From NCBI GenBank assembly GCA_903813345.2, contig CAIIXF020000004.1, positions 19,504,477 through 19,564,476 of the forward strand: DNA of 60,000 bases. Direction: 5' to 3'. Both the position numbers and the translations under genes were made by a program. This stretch comes from Owenia fusiformis (taxonomy: Eukaryota > Annelida > Polychaeta > Sabellida > Oweniidae). The notes below the pieces were generated by a model. It worked only from the letters and a program-made list of their open reading frames with translations, had not been told where the DNA came from and did no database searches. How positions within the stretch are numbered: position 1 is the stretch's first letter; every line of letters starts with the position of its first letter. Positions 48,220 to 60,000 of this stretch are shown here, piece by piece.

Positions 48220-49525
48220 GTAAGTATATAGATTTATTAAGGGGAGAGAGTATTTAAAGAGAGGGAGGGATTTAAGGTGGTAATATTGCTTAATATGGAG
48301 TAATGGATTGGAGTCACCTAAGGCCATCTTGGATATGCTCTTACTAACATTTTCATGTTTTACATGTATTTTATCTCAGCATATCATTTAAAAATAGGTG
48401 TATAACATGAAAAATATTTGTAATTTAATGCAAATTCAAGAATTTGCATCTTTAAGCTTTCATTTTGAGTAAATGTATCATAAACATAGGCATGCCTTCT
48501 GTGGATTCTTTAATAGAACACAATGTTGCGGCCATGACTTTTTATAGATACCAAAAAATGTATTCCTGTTTCCTAACGGTATTAGATCAGAAAAATATGA
48601 TAGATAGATTGCAAAGGATGAAATACAGACATGTCCACAATTGTTGCTTCATTTAAAGTTCACCTTAGTCAGGTGAAAGCTGAAGGTAAACATCTTAGAA
48701 AATAGGTTGAATGTTTTCTAAACTTTGATCCTTTTTACAAATATAAATATGCTAACCTGATTATCTTTGGTTTTATTTATTTTTTGATTTGGAGGCTAAC
48801 TTTGTCTAATTTTGTCAATGTTTTTTTCATGTGTTAATGTTTCACTGACAAACTGCAGGTATAGGCAACTGTAAAATATCTAATTTATGTTAGTCTGCCA
48901 TTGGAGAGTGGTGTCTGAGAGGTATTCTGTATTATAAGGTTATTTGATGAATCACTCTGCAACATGATGCTGACAAAGACATGACTTTCCTGCTTGTAAT
49001 ATGGAATTATAGTCAACTTTCCCCTGAGATAGATGTCCTGGTGGTCAAACCTTAAAATGCAAAATACAGCTAGGGAGGATGGGAGCCTTGAAAAGCAAAG
49101 AAAACTCCATTATGTACTCTAAATTGTATATAATTGCCAGAAATTCAGCCAGTTCATTCACATTAAAAGTGAGAGCTCTTAGAAACACCATGACCAGAGA
49201 AGGAATTTTTCAACATGTAAAAACAAGTGAGCTCATATATATTCAAATAGATTATGAAGAAAGCTGTATGGGGACAGAATAACCTCATTCAAAGTCTTAA
49301 CATTACTAACTCCATTTTAAATATAATCATCATAAATTATTAAGCTTCTGTTATAACTATGGTAACTATAAGATGTCTAATATAACAACAATGAACTCGG
49401 AAATATATTCATAACTATGCAGTGATTGACTGAAAATCATAATCTTTTCGGCTGATTCAAAGAACCTACTTTAAAACATTTCCTCTTCCCAGAATCTTCT
49501 CATCTGATAAAGACCTAACATTTTG

Positions 49526-50250
49526 ATGTCACCACCAAAAGGTGACAACGGTTAGCGATTGGCGGATGGTGGTTGGTGGTTGGCAATCAGCGTCTGTAAC
49601 AAATTCTAAAGCACATGGAATAACTTAATAAATACTGTTTAGACTGACTTCATTTTTTTCAAAAGTTTTCTGAAGTTCAATTCCGACTTAAGATTTAAGA
49701 TTTGACCTCCAATGACCTTATAAAAAAGGTCTAAAAGGGCTTTTTCCAACTTGCTTCAAATTGAATAATTTTTTTTCAAAATCATCTACACCCCCAAAAT
49801 GCAATCTGATTTTCGACGCCATTTCGGTGCCAAATTTCGGTGTCGTTTCGGCACCAAATGGACTGACTAGTCCGGGAGCAAATTTTGGTGTCGAAAGGTT
49901 TCGGTGCCGGAACGGTGTCGAAACGGTGCCGGAACGGTACCGAATTTTTTCGATGCCGAAACGGCGTCGAATTATATTGGCTGTGTACAAGTTCTCAGAA
50001 GTTCATATCTGACTTTAGATTTGAGATTTCACCTTCAATGACCTTCTTAAGGTTAACAAAGGTCAGAAATGTCTTTTTTCAACTTGCTTCAAATTGACCA
50101 ATTTTCTTTTCAAAATTGTCTACAAGTTCTCAAAAGTTCAAATCTGACTATAGATTTGAGGTGTTGACCTTTAATGACCTTCTCAAGGTCAAAAAAGATT
50201 CATAATATTGTGAGCAACTAGGTGGTGACATTTTGTCATGTTAATGCCTT
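49526..50250. mobile_element. ATGTCACCACC inverted-end element, about 0.7 kb
   Basis: The head ATGTCACCACC at 49526 and GGTGGTGACAT at 50221-50231 form inverted ends. A conserved right extension reads TTTGTCATGTTAATGCCTTGTTAC, which is also present in reverse at 28842. Internally there are about 136-bp repeats (ACAAGTTCTCA-AAGTTCA ... AATGACCTTCT-AAGGT-AA), interrupted by the GC-rich block at 49812-49975. Confidence 0.6.
49812..49975 (+). repeat. TTCGGTGCCGAAACGG minisatellite
   Basis: Short GC-rich units such as TTTCGGTGCC, GGAACGGTGTCGAAACGGTG and CCGGAACGGTACCG are repeated in both orientations. The base composition differs sharply from the AT-rich surroundings. ORFs on both strands here are repeat translations. 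Confidence 0.6.
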
Positions 50251-51139
50251 GTTACTTACGTATACTCCCACCATAGAATATATTCTAATAATATATTTAT
50301 TATGGAGTTTTTATATGTCTTTTGTCTGGAATACTTCCCATATAAACCAGAACTGTCATGATTTGTTTCAAGTAGAATATGAAAGGTAGGTAAAGTAAAG
50401 AGTATTTTACAAATAAACATACACGAAGTGAAGATTGTAGTTCATATTAGAACATGTAGAAATGCAAGTGCATGTATCTCATTGATTTGTCACATAGATT
50501 TATATATCTGGTATATACTTTGATGACCATCCAGATTTTCTACTAATGCTGCTGTTAGAATATTTCTCTGAAGTCTGGTGCCAACACATACTTCAGTATA
50601 GATCAATGTTCTTGCAGATTATGACATACATTTCAAACATTTTCTCAATTAAAAGTTAACAAACTACATTTCTAAACTTACTCATTGCTTCTGTGTAATT
50701 CTAAAACATCACATTTGTGATCTTTATTAGGATGTATTTGTGACTAATTGTAGCAAACTTAACAATTAATGTTACTTTTGTTTGTATTTTGTGAGGATTA
50801 ATGCCTTTGTCTGCAGTTAGGAAAAACAGCATTAAGCAGTTTCCAATAATTTACACTTGAACTCGCATTACCATAAAAAGCTGTAATCCATATAGGTTCC
50901 ATTGAGCACAGATTGTGACTTGTGGATATTGAGCTGTTACCAAATGTGTTTCTGAGTTAGGAGGGTTTTACTAGAACTTTTTTTCTGACAGAAAATATAT
51001 CTTTGTATTATATTAGTATGAATTGTCTTTTTCACATTTTGACAAGCTACATAGAAACACCAGAAGTTTTGAAATGTCATACCAGTTTTTTATTCCAGTC
51101 AGTCAGCCAATAAAGCCCATGCTTTGTCCTTTTATTGTT

Positions 51140-52830
51140 ATGTCCCCACCACATAGTGTGGGGCCATATTGTCAGCCTAGGCGCGTCCGTCTGTCCGTCC
51201 GTACGTCCGTCCGTCCGTCCGTCTGTCCGTCCGTCTGTCCGTCCGTCTGTCCGTACGTCCGGGAGTTTTCTCCAAAACCGCTACAGATATCACCTTCAAA
51301 TTTTCAGGGATAACTTATGAGTGCATACAGATGTGGATGAAAAAATTTTAACTCGATACTTACTTCCTGTCGGCCATTTTGAAGTCAAATGCTAAAATCC
51401 TTGTCTGCAAACTTTAAGAAAAACGGCTTCACAGTTGCTTTTAAAACTTTAACATCTTGTTCAGCTCACTTCATTCTAGATCTGATTAGGTTTTGGACCT
51501 GTTAGCTCAGTCATGTCAGCCATTTTGAATGTCTTAAGAAAAGTTAGCGCACGAAAATACTTTGTATCATATTGAATGGTGTTTTTGAGTTTTCATACTT
51601 TAACTATTTAGTAGCTTTATAAATAATTTCAGATGTACTTTGTTGTAAAAGCCTATGTTATTGTTAACAGTAGTTATATGTGATAATTTTGTAAGAAGAA
51701 ATCAGCAAAAACAAATAATCACTTTTTTATTGTCGGCCATTTTGGATTTTTCCGTCCTAAAATCTTGTCTGTGAAGTCTTGTCTACGTGTTTTCAGGTGA
51801 ACCGTTTGGTGGATCAATTTCAAATTTTCAGGGATGATTCTTAGTATAAAAATCTAGATCTGATTTGTTTTTTGGCATTCTGGGTAAATGTCAAGGCAGC
51901 CATTTTGGATTTTCCGTCCTAAAATCTTGTCTGTAAAGTCTTGTCTACGCGTTTTCAGGTGAACCGTTTGGTAGATCAATTTCAAATTTTCAGAGAGGAT
52001 TCTTAGTATGAAAATGTAGAACTGATTAGTTTTTTGGCATTCTGGGCAAATGTCAAGGCAGCCATTTTGGATTTTCTGTCCTAAAATCTTGTCTGTAAAG
52101 TCTTGTCTATGCATTTCAAGGTGAACCGTTCTGTAGATCAATTTCAAATTTTTAGGGATGATTCTTAGTATGAAAATCTAGATCTGATTAGTTTTTTGGC
52201 ATTCTGGATAAATGTCAAGGCAGCCATTTTGGATTTTCCGTCTTAAAATCTTGCCTGTAAAGTCTTGTCTACGAGTTTTTAGGTGAACCGTTTGGTAGAT
52301 CAATTTCAAATTTTCAGGGATGATTCTTAGTGTGAAAATCTACATCTGATTAGTTTTTTGGCATTCTGTGTAAATGTCATGGCAGCCATTTTGGATTTTC
52401 TGTCCTAAAATCTTGTCTGTAAAGTCTTGTCTATGCGTTTTCAGGTGAACCATTTGGTAGATCAATGTCATATTTTCAGGGATGATTCTTAGTATGAAAA
52501 TCTAGGAACAGATTAGTTTTTTGACATTCTGGGTAAATGTCAAGGCAGCCATTTTGGATTTTCCATCCTAAAATCTTGTCTGTAAAGTCTTGTTTACATG
52601 TGTTCTAGTTAACTGTGTGACGGATCAATTAAAAATTTTCAGGGGTGGTTCTTAGTTTGAAAATCTAGAACTGACTAAATTTTGGGCATTCTGGGTAAAT
52701 TTTAAGGTGGCCATTTTGGATTTTCCGTCCTCAAATTGTGTTGGTAAAGTCTTGTCTACTCATTTTCAGGATAACCATTTGATGGGATCACCCACTGGTG
52801 GGGACATTTTGTACACATTTGTGTTCTTGT
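51140..52830. mobile_element. composite ATGTCCCCACCA element, copy 2 (intact reference)
   Basis: It runs from ATGTCCCCACCACATAGTG at 51140 through a GTCCGTCCGTCTGTCC microsatellite (about 51183-51260), a 450-bp unique part and 6-7 satellite units of about 162 bp (about 51720-52760), to TGGTGGGGACAT at 52796-52807 plus a conserved TTTGTGTTCTTG trailer. It holds the uninterrupted CAGCTCACTTCATTCTAGAT site that the LINE hit in copy 1. No transposase. ORFs within it are satellite translation. The interval 50251-51139 is plain intergenic sequence. Confidence 0.75.
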
Positions 52831-53832
52831 TTCTATAAGTAGTGGTGCAAATTGTGGGGAAACTTGGAGTCGACTCTACTATGAAAAAATGGACTGGAAG
52901 TCGATTAAAAACGGGTTTTTGATGTCTTTATTTTTGCAAGAATAAGTAAATAAAATATGAAGTATGAAGCTACTTCCAAAACAGTTTATCGATGCTTTAA
53001 TTAGCACAAAGGTCTAGATTAGATCATTTTGGTGCCATATTCTTTTCATAAAAAGCTCCATTTCTCTTAATAAGCATTATACTTTCATCATCTTTTATGA
53101 TTTTTTCCAAGAACATTTAAAATTTGTTAAAATAATTTTCGACTTAAAATAGAGTTGAGCAAGTCATGATTATGGACACTAGAGTCGACACGTTTATTCG
53201 AGACCAATAACATGACTGCAACTATTTACTGCGCCACTACTCTACAAGCTCACTTGCCTGTAAACTGTATAATCCTAAAAGGTTCACTTTCTAATTATTT
53301 TTCACTTTGAAATGTGTGTTTTACTTGTTAAACACCCTGTATAATTTGTTCACATGTTTACCCAGGTGTTTTAAAATATATTTGTGCTAATCTATACATT
53401 GCTAATTTGGTAGACATTAATGACCACATAAAACTTGAACTTTGCCTATATGAAGTTTGAATATAAGCAGTTTTTGGCAACATGTTTTTAGATATCACTT
53501 GGCATTCATGCTTTTATAAATGACATTGTAATTCAGCTATTATGTTCAATTCATTCCTTCAGGAGACTGATACTAATGCCTTTGCTCTCCTTTGGCAGAT
53601 TGAGAACAATAATCTTTCTCCCAAAGGAGAGTGGGTTCAACACTAAGTATAAGCTGCTGGGCCAAGAAAGATCATGCAAATACAGTAGTTGTACCATATA
53701 CCTTAAATATATGGAGCCACTATCATTAATGGGGCCATATTTGTAAATATTTGGAACAATTTCTTCATTATTTTGTTTGTAAATGTCTATCCTAGGTAAA
53801 TGAGGCCATGTAGCCTGAATGGATGAATAGAC

Positions 53833-53970
53833 TTAATGCAAGTAGAAATAATCTTGATTTACATCATTAAATATTCAAAATTCAGTCAAAGTGAAATCAT
53901 ATTTAAAATCTACTTGTAAAATAATATTTACATATGTGGTTTCAAAAATTGAACTTTGAAAATATGTTAA
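53833..53970 (+). repeat. partial copy of the AGATGCGAGTAGA element
   Basis: GCAAGTAGAAATAATCTTGATTT and AAAATTCAGTCAA ... ATGTGGTTT match the left part of the element at 55731-56156. The right end is missing. The surrounding 52831-53832 interval shows no gene, only an 11-bp inverted pair CTCTCCTTTGG/CCAAAGGAGAG near 53587. Confidence 0.6.
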
Positions 53971-53984
53971 GTCAATGGCGCAAA

Positions 53985-54085
53985 CTTGATCAGCTAACTT
54001 CTAAGCTACTTACTAAGCTACATTCTAAGCTACTCACTCAGCTACTGTATCAGCTTATTACTCAGCTACTTACTCAGCTATCTAG
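53985..54085 (+). repeat. AGCTACTTACTC minisatellite
   Basis: Six to eight degenerate units of about 12-13 bp (CAGCTACTTACT, AAGCTACTTACT and similar). Confidence 0.75.
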
Positions 54086-55507
54086 TTCAATTCAATCTGG
54101 AGTCTTAAATTGAACTTGTTCAATTTACCATTCTTGTTTATTGTGAAATCAAATGACCTCACTAAACAAACAACAAATAAACATATATATTATTTTATTC
54201 ATTTGTAGATTTGAATATTTTACATGTGATATTATATATAACTTTATAAATGGCATGTGCAGTCATAGATGTGAAATATGCATAAGTTAATGTATCACCA
54301 TATCTTTAATATTCCATTGATTGTATTTTGTTATCAGCATACACTAATGAATGAGTGACACATTTTATGTGTTTTATCAAAAATGTCAATGGTTTATTGG
54401 AACAGTGATAAGATGGTGTGTTTTATCCAGTTTTATGTTAGACTACCTTTTAGGTTCAACAATAATGTGTAAAATTAACAAATCAAGAGATTTAGTGAAG
54501 TTGAATGTCGGTAGTATTCTGTCTATACAGTGTAGCTGATATTTTTATTCCTTATATTTTATTCCGTGCTAATTCCACCTAGCCCATTCTATGCTACATT
54601 TTAAATCATGGCCATAATTAGGTCCTTATATGTTCTGTAGCAATGAAGCCTGCAAAATGAATCAGCCAAGAACCACACCCAGGATTATTTGCTCATATTA
54701 ACATTGCATTTAACAAATTGCTCAAATGCAAATAATAAACTTTTTATGTTTGAACAAAATACTGTAGTGATATGACTTCAAAGAGGCTTCTATTTTGCAA
54801 TGAGGAAAGGTTCATATGAAATCTTCCTGTTTTGATTTCACCCATTTTCTTAGATTTCCTCGGAGAGACATGGAATTAAAATGTTGAGGTTTAGAAAATA
54901 TGGGACAATTTTTCTGGAAGGAGACCTACCTTGTATATGATATTTTGGCAATGAGTATGATTTGTTCATTTGTGGTAGTTTTTATATGAGGAAGTATTCT
55001 TATTGGTGACAGAGTTAAACCATACTTTGAAATAATTGACCTAAATCCTAAATCATCCTATGTGAGATTATTTGTTCATTTACATTTCATTATTTCTTCA
55101 TTATTTCATCATTACTTAGAATGATTGTAATGCACTAGATGATCATGGACATTAAAACCCATGAATTCAAATAATTACAGAGTTACACGTATAAAGGTTA
55201 TTTGATTCTACATACATTCTACATGTACCTGGTTATTTAGCAAAGTATGAGTTTGCTGAGCTCATTTTAACAAGTGACATCTCTTGCAAATCACCACAAA
55301 AACATGCAGTAAATTAAGCCTTCCGTGATTCACTCTTTAATCGAGAAGGTACGAAAATATGTACTTAAAGAGCCTTCAAAAAGGACAAAATTTGATTGGT
55401 CAATATTTTTCAACAATACATTTCGTGTAGCTATTTGCATGACCCGAAAGTTCTAAATCAAACTCATTACACAATTTTGTTTTTACAACTGCACGCTAAA
55501 TAAAACA

Positions 55508-55711
55508 ATGACACCATCAGAAGTATTGTTCTTTGTCATTGCTTTAATGGTCAGTATATCGAGTATAATCAAGAAAAGCTTGCACAATGAACAACAAAAT
55601 TCAGAAACGAGTGCTATAGATTTGCTTTCGGACACTGAACCGATTGACCTAGATAATAGCGACGCGTCTTCTGTGGTCAACTGCTCAGTTGCTTGTGGAT
55701 TTTCAACGTAA
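55508..55711 (+). CDS. possible single-pass membrane microprotein, 67 aa
   Basis: The ORF starts in a good context (AAACAATGA). It begins MTPSEVLFFVIALMVSISSI, a hydrophobic segment at about residues 6-21, followed by KK and an acidic Ser/Asp-rich tail (LLSDTEPIDLDNSDASS) ending CGFST. The sequence is not repeat-derived and resembles a small type-III or signal-anchor protein. No homologue is recognised and no partner exons are seen. Chance cannot be excluded. Confidence 0.25.
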   Translation: MTPSEVLFFVIALMVSISSIIKKSLHNEQQNSETSAIDLLSDTEPIDLDNSDASSVVNCSVACGFST

Positions 55712-55730
55712 CTCTATAATGCAATAGACT

Positions 55731-56156
55731 AGATGCGAGTAGAAATAATCTTGATTTCCGTCATCAAAAATTGAAAATTCAGTCAATCTGATGACATATT
55801 TGGAATCTACATGTAGAATTACTTATAGAAATGTGGTTTTGAAAAGAGTTTATCAACTTTGAAAATTTAATTTTCTTTGAAAATGTGACTTCTAGGTCGG
55901 GGGGATTCCCCATAGAACCCATGTTGTAAAATCACAAAAAGTGAAATATCTTTTCTTGTGTTGGGCAGATAATTTTTTTTTTTACTGGGCATATTTTAAT
56001 TTGTATAACTATCAGATACAAAAGGGTAATATGAAAAGTGAACCACTAAAACTGATGAATATTCAAGTTTAAGGGAATTTTGTAATACCCTGCCATGTTA
56101 TTTCCCCCGACTCAGCCACCTGGTGGCGAAACTGGTAACTATCTACTCGCATCTGA
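55731..56156. mobile_element. AGATGCGAGTAGA inverted-end MITE, about 426 bp
   Basis: The left end AGATGCGAGTAGA and right end TCTACTCGCATCT are exact inverts. The interior is AT-rich without an ORF. A related left part lies at 53833-53970. No clear target duplication. Confidence 0.7.
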
Positions 56157-57557
56157 GTAATTTGAAGATGAGTTCTTTTATCCTGTTGTTGCATGCATCG
56201 ATGTTGCAATTTGCAGTTCGGTAAGATTGGAATGAAAGTGTTGAAAGTCGAATGAGATTACTTTTTCCAATATGGCGACCAGTCAACTGATCATGTGACC
56301 TTTTCTTCTGGAATATTATCTCACTTTTCAATCATCGTTTTCACCACGGTTTGAATCAAAACAATGAAAAAGATATATGTTACATTAAGATTAATAAGAG
56401 ATGAATCGTTTCTTGTAATTTTTTCTGTACTTCTGTATGGGAATATGAACAAATATATTGATTGAAAAATAGGTGTGAAAATCCCCTTGTTAAACCTATG
56501 GGGGAAAACAAGGAAGTATGAATTTCTTCCTCCGCAAACTGCATCATGGGAAATATTTTTACCTTATAAGAAAAATCTTTTGCATCTCCTCTTTTGAAGA
56601 GGGAACAAGGAATACGACAATTGAGCACTTTTATTGCCGGCCTCAATGTGCTAACATCATACAGGGTTTCATGTACATACTGTAGATTGCTTTGATCATT
56701 TCACTTTTTGTAATTGTAAAATTGAAAAGATCTCTATTGTACATGGTGCAGCTGTGCTATCATATACTAAGTTAATATCACAGGACATCCCATTTATGTT
56801 GAATTATCACTGCCATTTATGAAATTCCATCATGCTTTTATAGAAGCACAGACAATGTATTAATAGCATTTCTATTGTTGCTGAAGTTTTGCTATAATAA
56901 ACTAGCAGATTGAATTATATATAGATTAATTATGTTGATCATGATGACCAAATTCAGACCATAATTATACTGGTAATCATGAAATATCATTATTGATGAT
57001 ACTGGTTGATAAAAAACATCTTTTTATTATTATTAATGGTACCTCAGGGGTCTCCACACCACCATACATTTGATGCAACAGTAAAGTGAAGATTCTGTGA
57101 TGGGGTATCATCACAATCACTGTCAAATAATATGTAAAACATAATAGGTATTCTCTTGAAATTAATGATAACCTATGATTTGCAAACTTTCCATGTTTTT
57201 CATCTTTAATGCTCTCATGATTGATAAAATAGTGTTCCAAGTGTAGCTATGGCAGCTCATAATGAGGTCATCATTACCCATAAATCATCATTCCTTGCAG
57301 AAGACTTTCTCATATTTTAAACAAATTCATGCTTTCACCAAATTAATATTTAAAGAGTGAAAAACTATTTTTGGTGAATCTTATGAGAACCTGAACCTGG
57401 AAAGTTTGGTTCAGATGTTTTAGAAATGAACTAAAAGTATGAGTATATGAAACAGTTTGATATAGTTTGTGAGGCTGATATACCCTAGATCATATGTATC
57501 ATATGTGCACATAGTTGGAATATCATTCCCAACTAATGCCGTGCTATGAATAACTTA
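56157..57557. other. no recognisable gene
   Basis: AT-rich intergenic DNA. The 60-90 codon ORFs lack motifs and start context. Confidence 0.5.
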
Positions 57558-58645
57558 GTACCCCACACACAATTTTGTCGCCTACTTTGATGTATTGTAG
57601 AAAAATATCCAAAAAGAGTTTGCTTATAAAATTTGGCATACTTAAACTTGAAACATTTTGTGACACTCAAATTTTTTTATTTGGAAATTTAAGTAATATT
57701 GACGAAAAACAAGCAATTTTGAAATATTCATGTTTTAACAAAATTCGACGAAAATTTTCAGTTTTGCAGTTTTAAAGAGACTTTAAATAATTTTGATTAC
57801 ATTTTGATTACAAACTTATTGCGTTACATATGGTTTGTCTGTTCTCTTAAGATATTGTTACTATGTGTTGGAGATGTTTAACTCCTAAACATGAATATTG
57901 TAAGTGTGGTTTTATTATTGTTTAAGAGTGAAGACCGTTTTAATACTTTCAATACATGGACAGGTGCGTGTATCATATGATTTGTTGGCTTTAAGTCTAA
58001 AAAGGTTAACAGGGCACCGAAACATATCCCTGCTTGGATTTCTATCCCATCCTACCACTACAGCATTTCCTACTGTCTCACTCGATTAAAAAATCCTTTC
58101 CAGTAGCTCGCATCTCATAAAATCTCATGAAAATTATTAACAGGCATTATTAACAGTGAGCTTGCACTCAATTTTTCGTTGGCCAACGATCGGGAGGCCA
58201 TATTCGCCCAATACCTCACAGGTGGCCACCGACGGCTTACCTTTTGTTGGAAATGATTCACATGGATTAAACATGTGAACTTACAGGGGTAACATCATAA
58301 CATTGTCACATTATAACAGTCACTCCTGCTTGGTTCAGTTTTTCTTTTACCAGTGGATTATAATGGTGTTTAATAAGATAGGATTGACCAGAATATTCAA
58401 TTTTTTTTTGTAATCAATTTGTTACAAATTGTTTCAAAATTTAGCTTAATTTAGGTCAAATCTGTAAATGCGTAGCAATTTAGAAACCGAAGTCAAATTG
58501 TGGTGAAGTCATATTACCCTAAACAAAAAAAGTTGAGTGTCACAAATTGTTTCAATTTAATGTATGCCAAATTTCATGAGAAAACGCTTATTGGATATTT
58601 TTCTACAACACATCAAAGTAGGCGACAAAATTGTGTGTGGGGTAC
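57558..58645. mobile_element. TA-flanked MITE, 1088 bp, about 120-bp inverted repeats
   Basis: The left end GTACCCCACACACAATTTTG and right end CAAAATTGTGTGTGGGGTAC are exact inverts, and similarity continues inward for about 110 bp. TA flanks both ends (57556-57557, 58646-58647). TA duplications fit mariner-type elements. No transposase ORF: the ORFs within are under 70 codons. Confidence 0.85.
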
Positions 58646-58647
58646 TA

Positions 58648-60000
58648 TATATAGATGTTTGCTAAGGTATCTTCAGAAGTCATGAGGGATGCAGGGATAA
58701 CTTCATTTTCTCTGGTCTGATTATCACCGCAAGTAAACATAGGACTAGCCACATATCTGAAGACATATCTGAATTTGAGCTTCAGTTTGACAAAAAGTTG
58801 ATAGCCATGTTTTGTATTCTGAATAACTCTTTGTTAAGACAAATGGCTCGCAGATATGAAAGAAAAATTAGGTCTGTTTTTTTATAGTATTTGTCACCAT
58901 CAATAAGTACCATATTTCTATGGTCTTCACTTTTTTCATATCTTGCAATCATGCTTATATCTATGCAGCCAGAAGCCAGAATCATATAATATTAATGTAA
59001 TGACTTTGTCTTGAAATCACACAGTTTCATCAAACAAAGAAGCAAGTTGTCTGGTGCCAATAGAATCAGAATGAAGAATGTCATAGTGCAGATTAAAGGC
59101 AGGAAAAGCTTTTTGTGATAATGATATCTTTAGTTCCCCTGTATTGATCTGTGAATAGAGACTGTTTACCCAATGACCTTGAATAAAATGTGACTATGGC
59201 ATGCTTTATAAGGTTAATATTTGTGAAAATAGTGCATTTAGCAAGGGATAAAGAAAACCAGTTTGTAGTTTGTATTCTAATTTGCACAAAAATGCTTCAT
59301 AATTCTCTCATTTCCTTGAAATATTAGGGATAACAAGAGTGTAATGAGCATGACCAAGGTGATATATTCAGCTACATTGTCATTAGTAAATAATTATGCT
59401 CCCCAGCCAGACAACTTTATTGTTTTTCCATAGAGACATAAATGATGTTGTCACGGTAACATAATCATAGGAGACGCATGTGGATGCATGATCTTGCACA
59501 TTTTTCCTGATTCATATTTAATGTTGCATCAACTTTTGAATCTCTACCTGGATATACATACATGTATGTGTGTATGTATGCACAGACATCATTATAACTT
59601 CCATGCTTCCCTTTCATTCTATTTCATTCTAAACTTTGAATTAATTCCAAACTGTTTTCAGTTCAGAATGTATTTCGCGATCAGGTGTTCACAGTGACAT
59701 CTTTCTTGATTTGTTGCTTTTCACGATGCATTTATGGAATAATATCTGAGAAAGACAAATGATACAAGTCTGACTTTTGATGTCTCAAGTCAACATTCAA
59801 TCAATTGATTGCTTTATAGATAGGATGTCGAGAATTTGGACAAGGTTTCGCGTTTGGAATTCAGCCTCTCTTTCAATAATTAGTAGATGTTCTTTAAGAG
59901 GAACCTAATCCTCAGTATATTCATGGAATATGTTAGTAAATCAGAACTAAGAGTTGGTACTTTATATATACAGTACTTCACTTAGGCTTATGTTTTCAAG
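58648..60000. other. no recognisable gene
   Basis: Intergenic or intronic AT-rich DNA. A short alternating CATACATGTATGTGTGTATG stretch lies near 59560. Nothing else is supported. Confidence 0.5.

Noticed and set aside
51135-51320. ORFs encoding PSVCPSVRPSV-type repeats
   Set aside because: Translation of a GTCCGTCTGTCC microsatellite, not a gene.
51854-52147. 97-codon minus-strand ORF with two TDKILG-KIQNGCLDI repeats
   Set aside because: It reads through 162-bp satellite units. The same peptide appears at the 5.4-kb satellite.

Overview
The window looks like nuclear DNA from a marine invertebrate animal. The evidence is an AT-rich genome, genes split into small exons with GT-AG introns, and a very dense load of short inverted-repeat transposons, minisatellites and LINE/Penelope relics. 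The phylum cannot be settled from the sequence. Only two host protein-coding genes are recognised with confidence. The rest is mostly repeats, plus a few weak coding or promoter candidates.

Layout. Positions 1-2.7 kb hold dispersed repeats and a tandem duplication ending at a TATA box. Positions 3.66-4.5 kb hold three consecutive exons (2, 3 and 4) of a fatty-acid-binding-protein (FABP) family gene on the + strand. Its first coding exon was not found. Positions 5.3-8.4 kb hold satellite pieces, a mariner-like MITE (miniature inverted-repeat transposon) and a Penelope-like reverse-transcriptase fragment.

Positions 9.16-23.72 kb (minus strand) hold a complete DEAD-box RNA helicase gene of the DDX5/DDX17 (p68/p72) family. 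It can be rebuilt exon by exon: 12 coding exons, all helicase motifs intact, 833 codons plus stop, reading frame closed at every junction. Two features of this gene stand out. (1) Exon 3 exists as two diverged tandem versions with identical phases (97 and 94 nt). Only one can be used per mRNA without a frameshift, and a 420-bp foldback element lies between them. (2) The last exon has two AG acceptors 7 nt apart. One fits inclusion of the 229-nt exon 11 and the other fits its skipping.

Positions 24.3-25.5 kb, upstream of the helicase, hold a near-palindromic TACGCCGTTAAAA minisatellite and a tandem array of AGGTCA half-sites. Positions 27-32.2 kb hold MITEs and a 2.2-kb head-to-head palindromic satellite built from about 31-bp units. 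An OTU-protease-like exon fragment follows at 32.6 kb. Positions 34-38 kb are repeat-rich with no recognised gene.

Positions 39.6-47.7 kb are a nested cluster of mobile elements. A composite element with internal 162-bp satellites was hit by a 5'-truncated LINE (15-bp target duplication) and by a Harbinger-like MITE (TTA duplication). In both cases the empty site can be read from other satellite copies or from the intact copy at 51.1-52.8 kb. A CR1/jockey-type relic and a hAT-like MITE with an 8-bp duplication follow. Positions 53-60 kb contain further MITEs, a minisatellite and one small membrane-protein-like ORF.

All exon calls are conceptual: no transcript data or database search was available. 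Transposon class names rest on terminal sequence and target-site length only.
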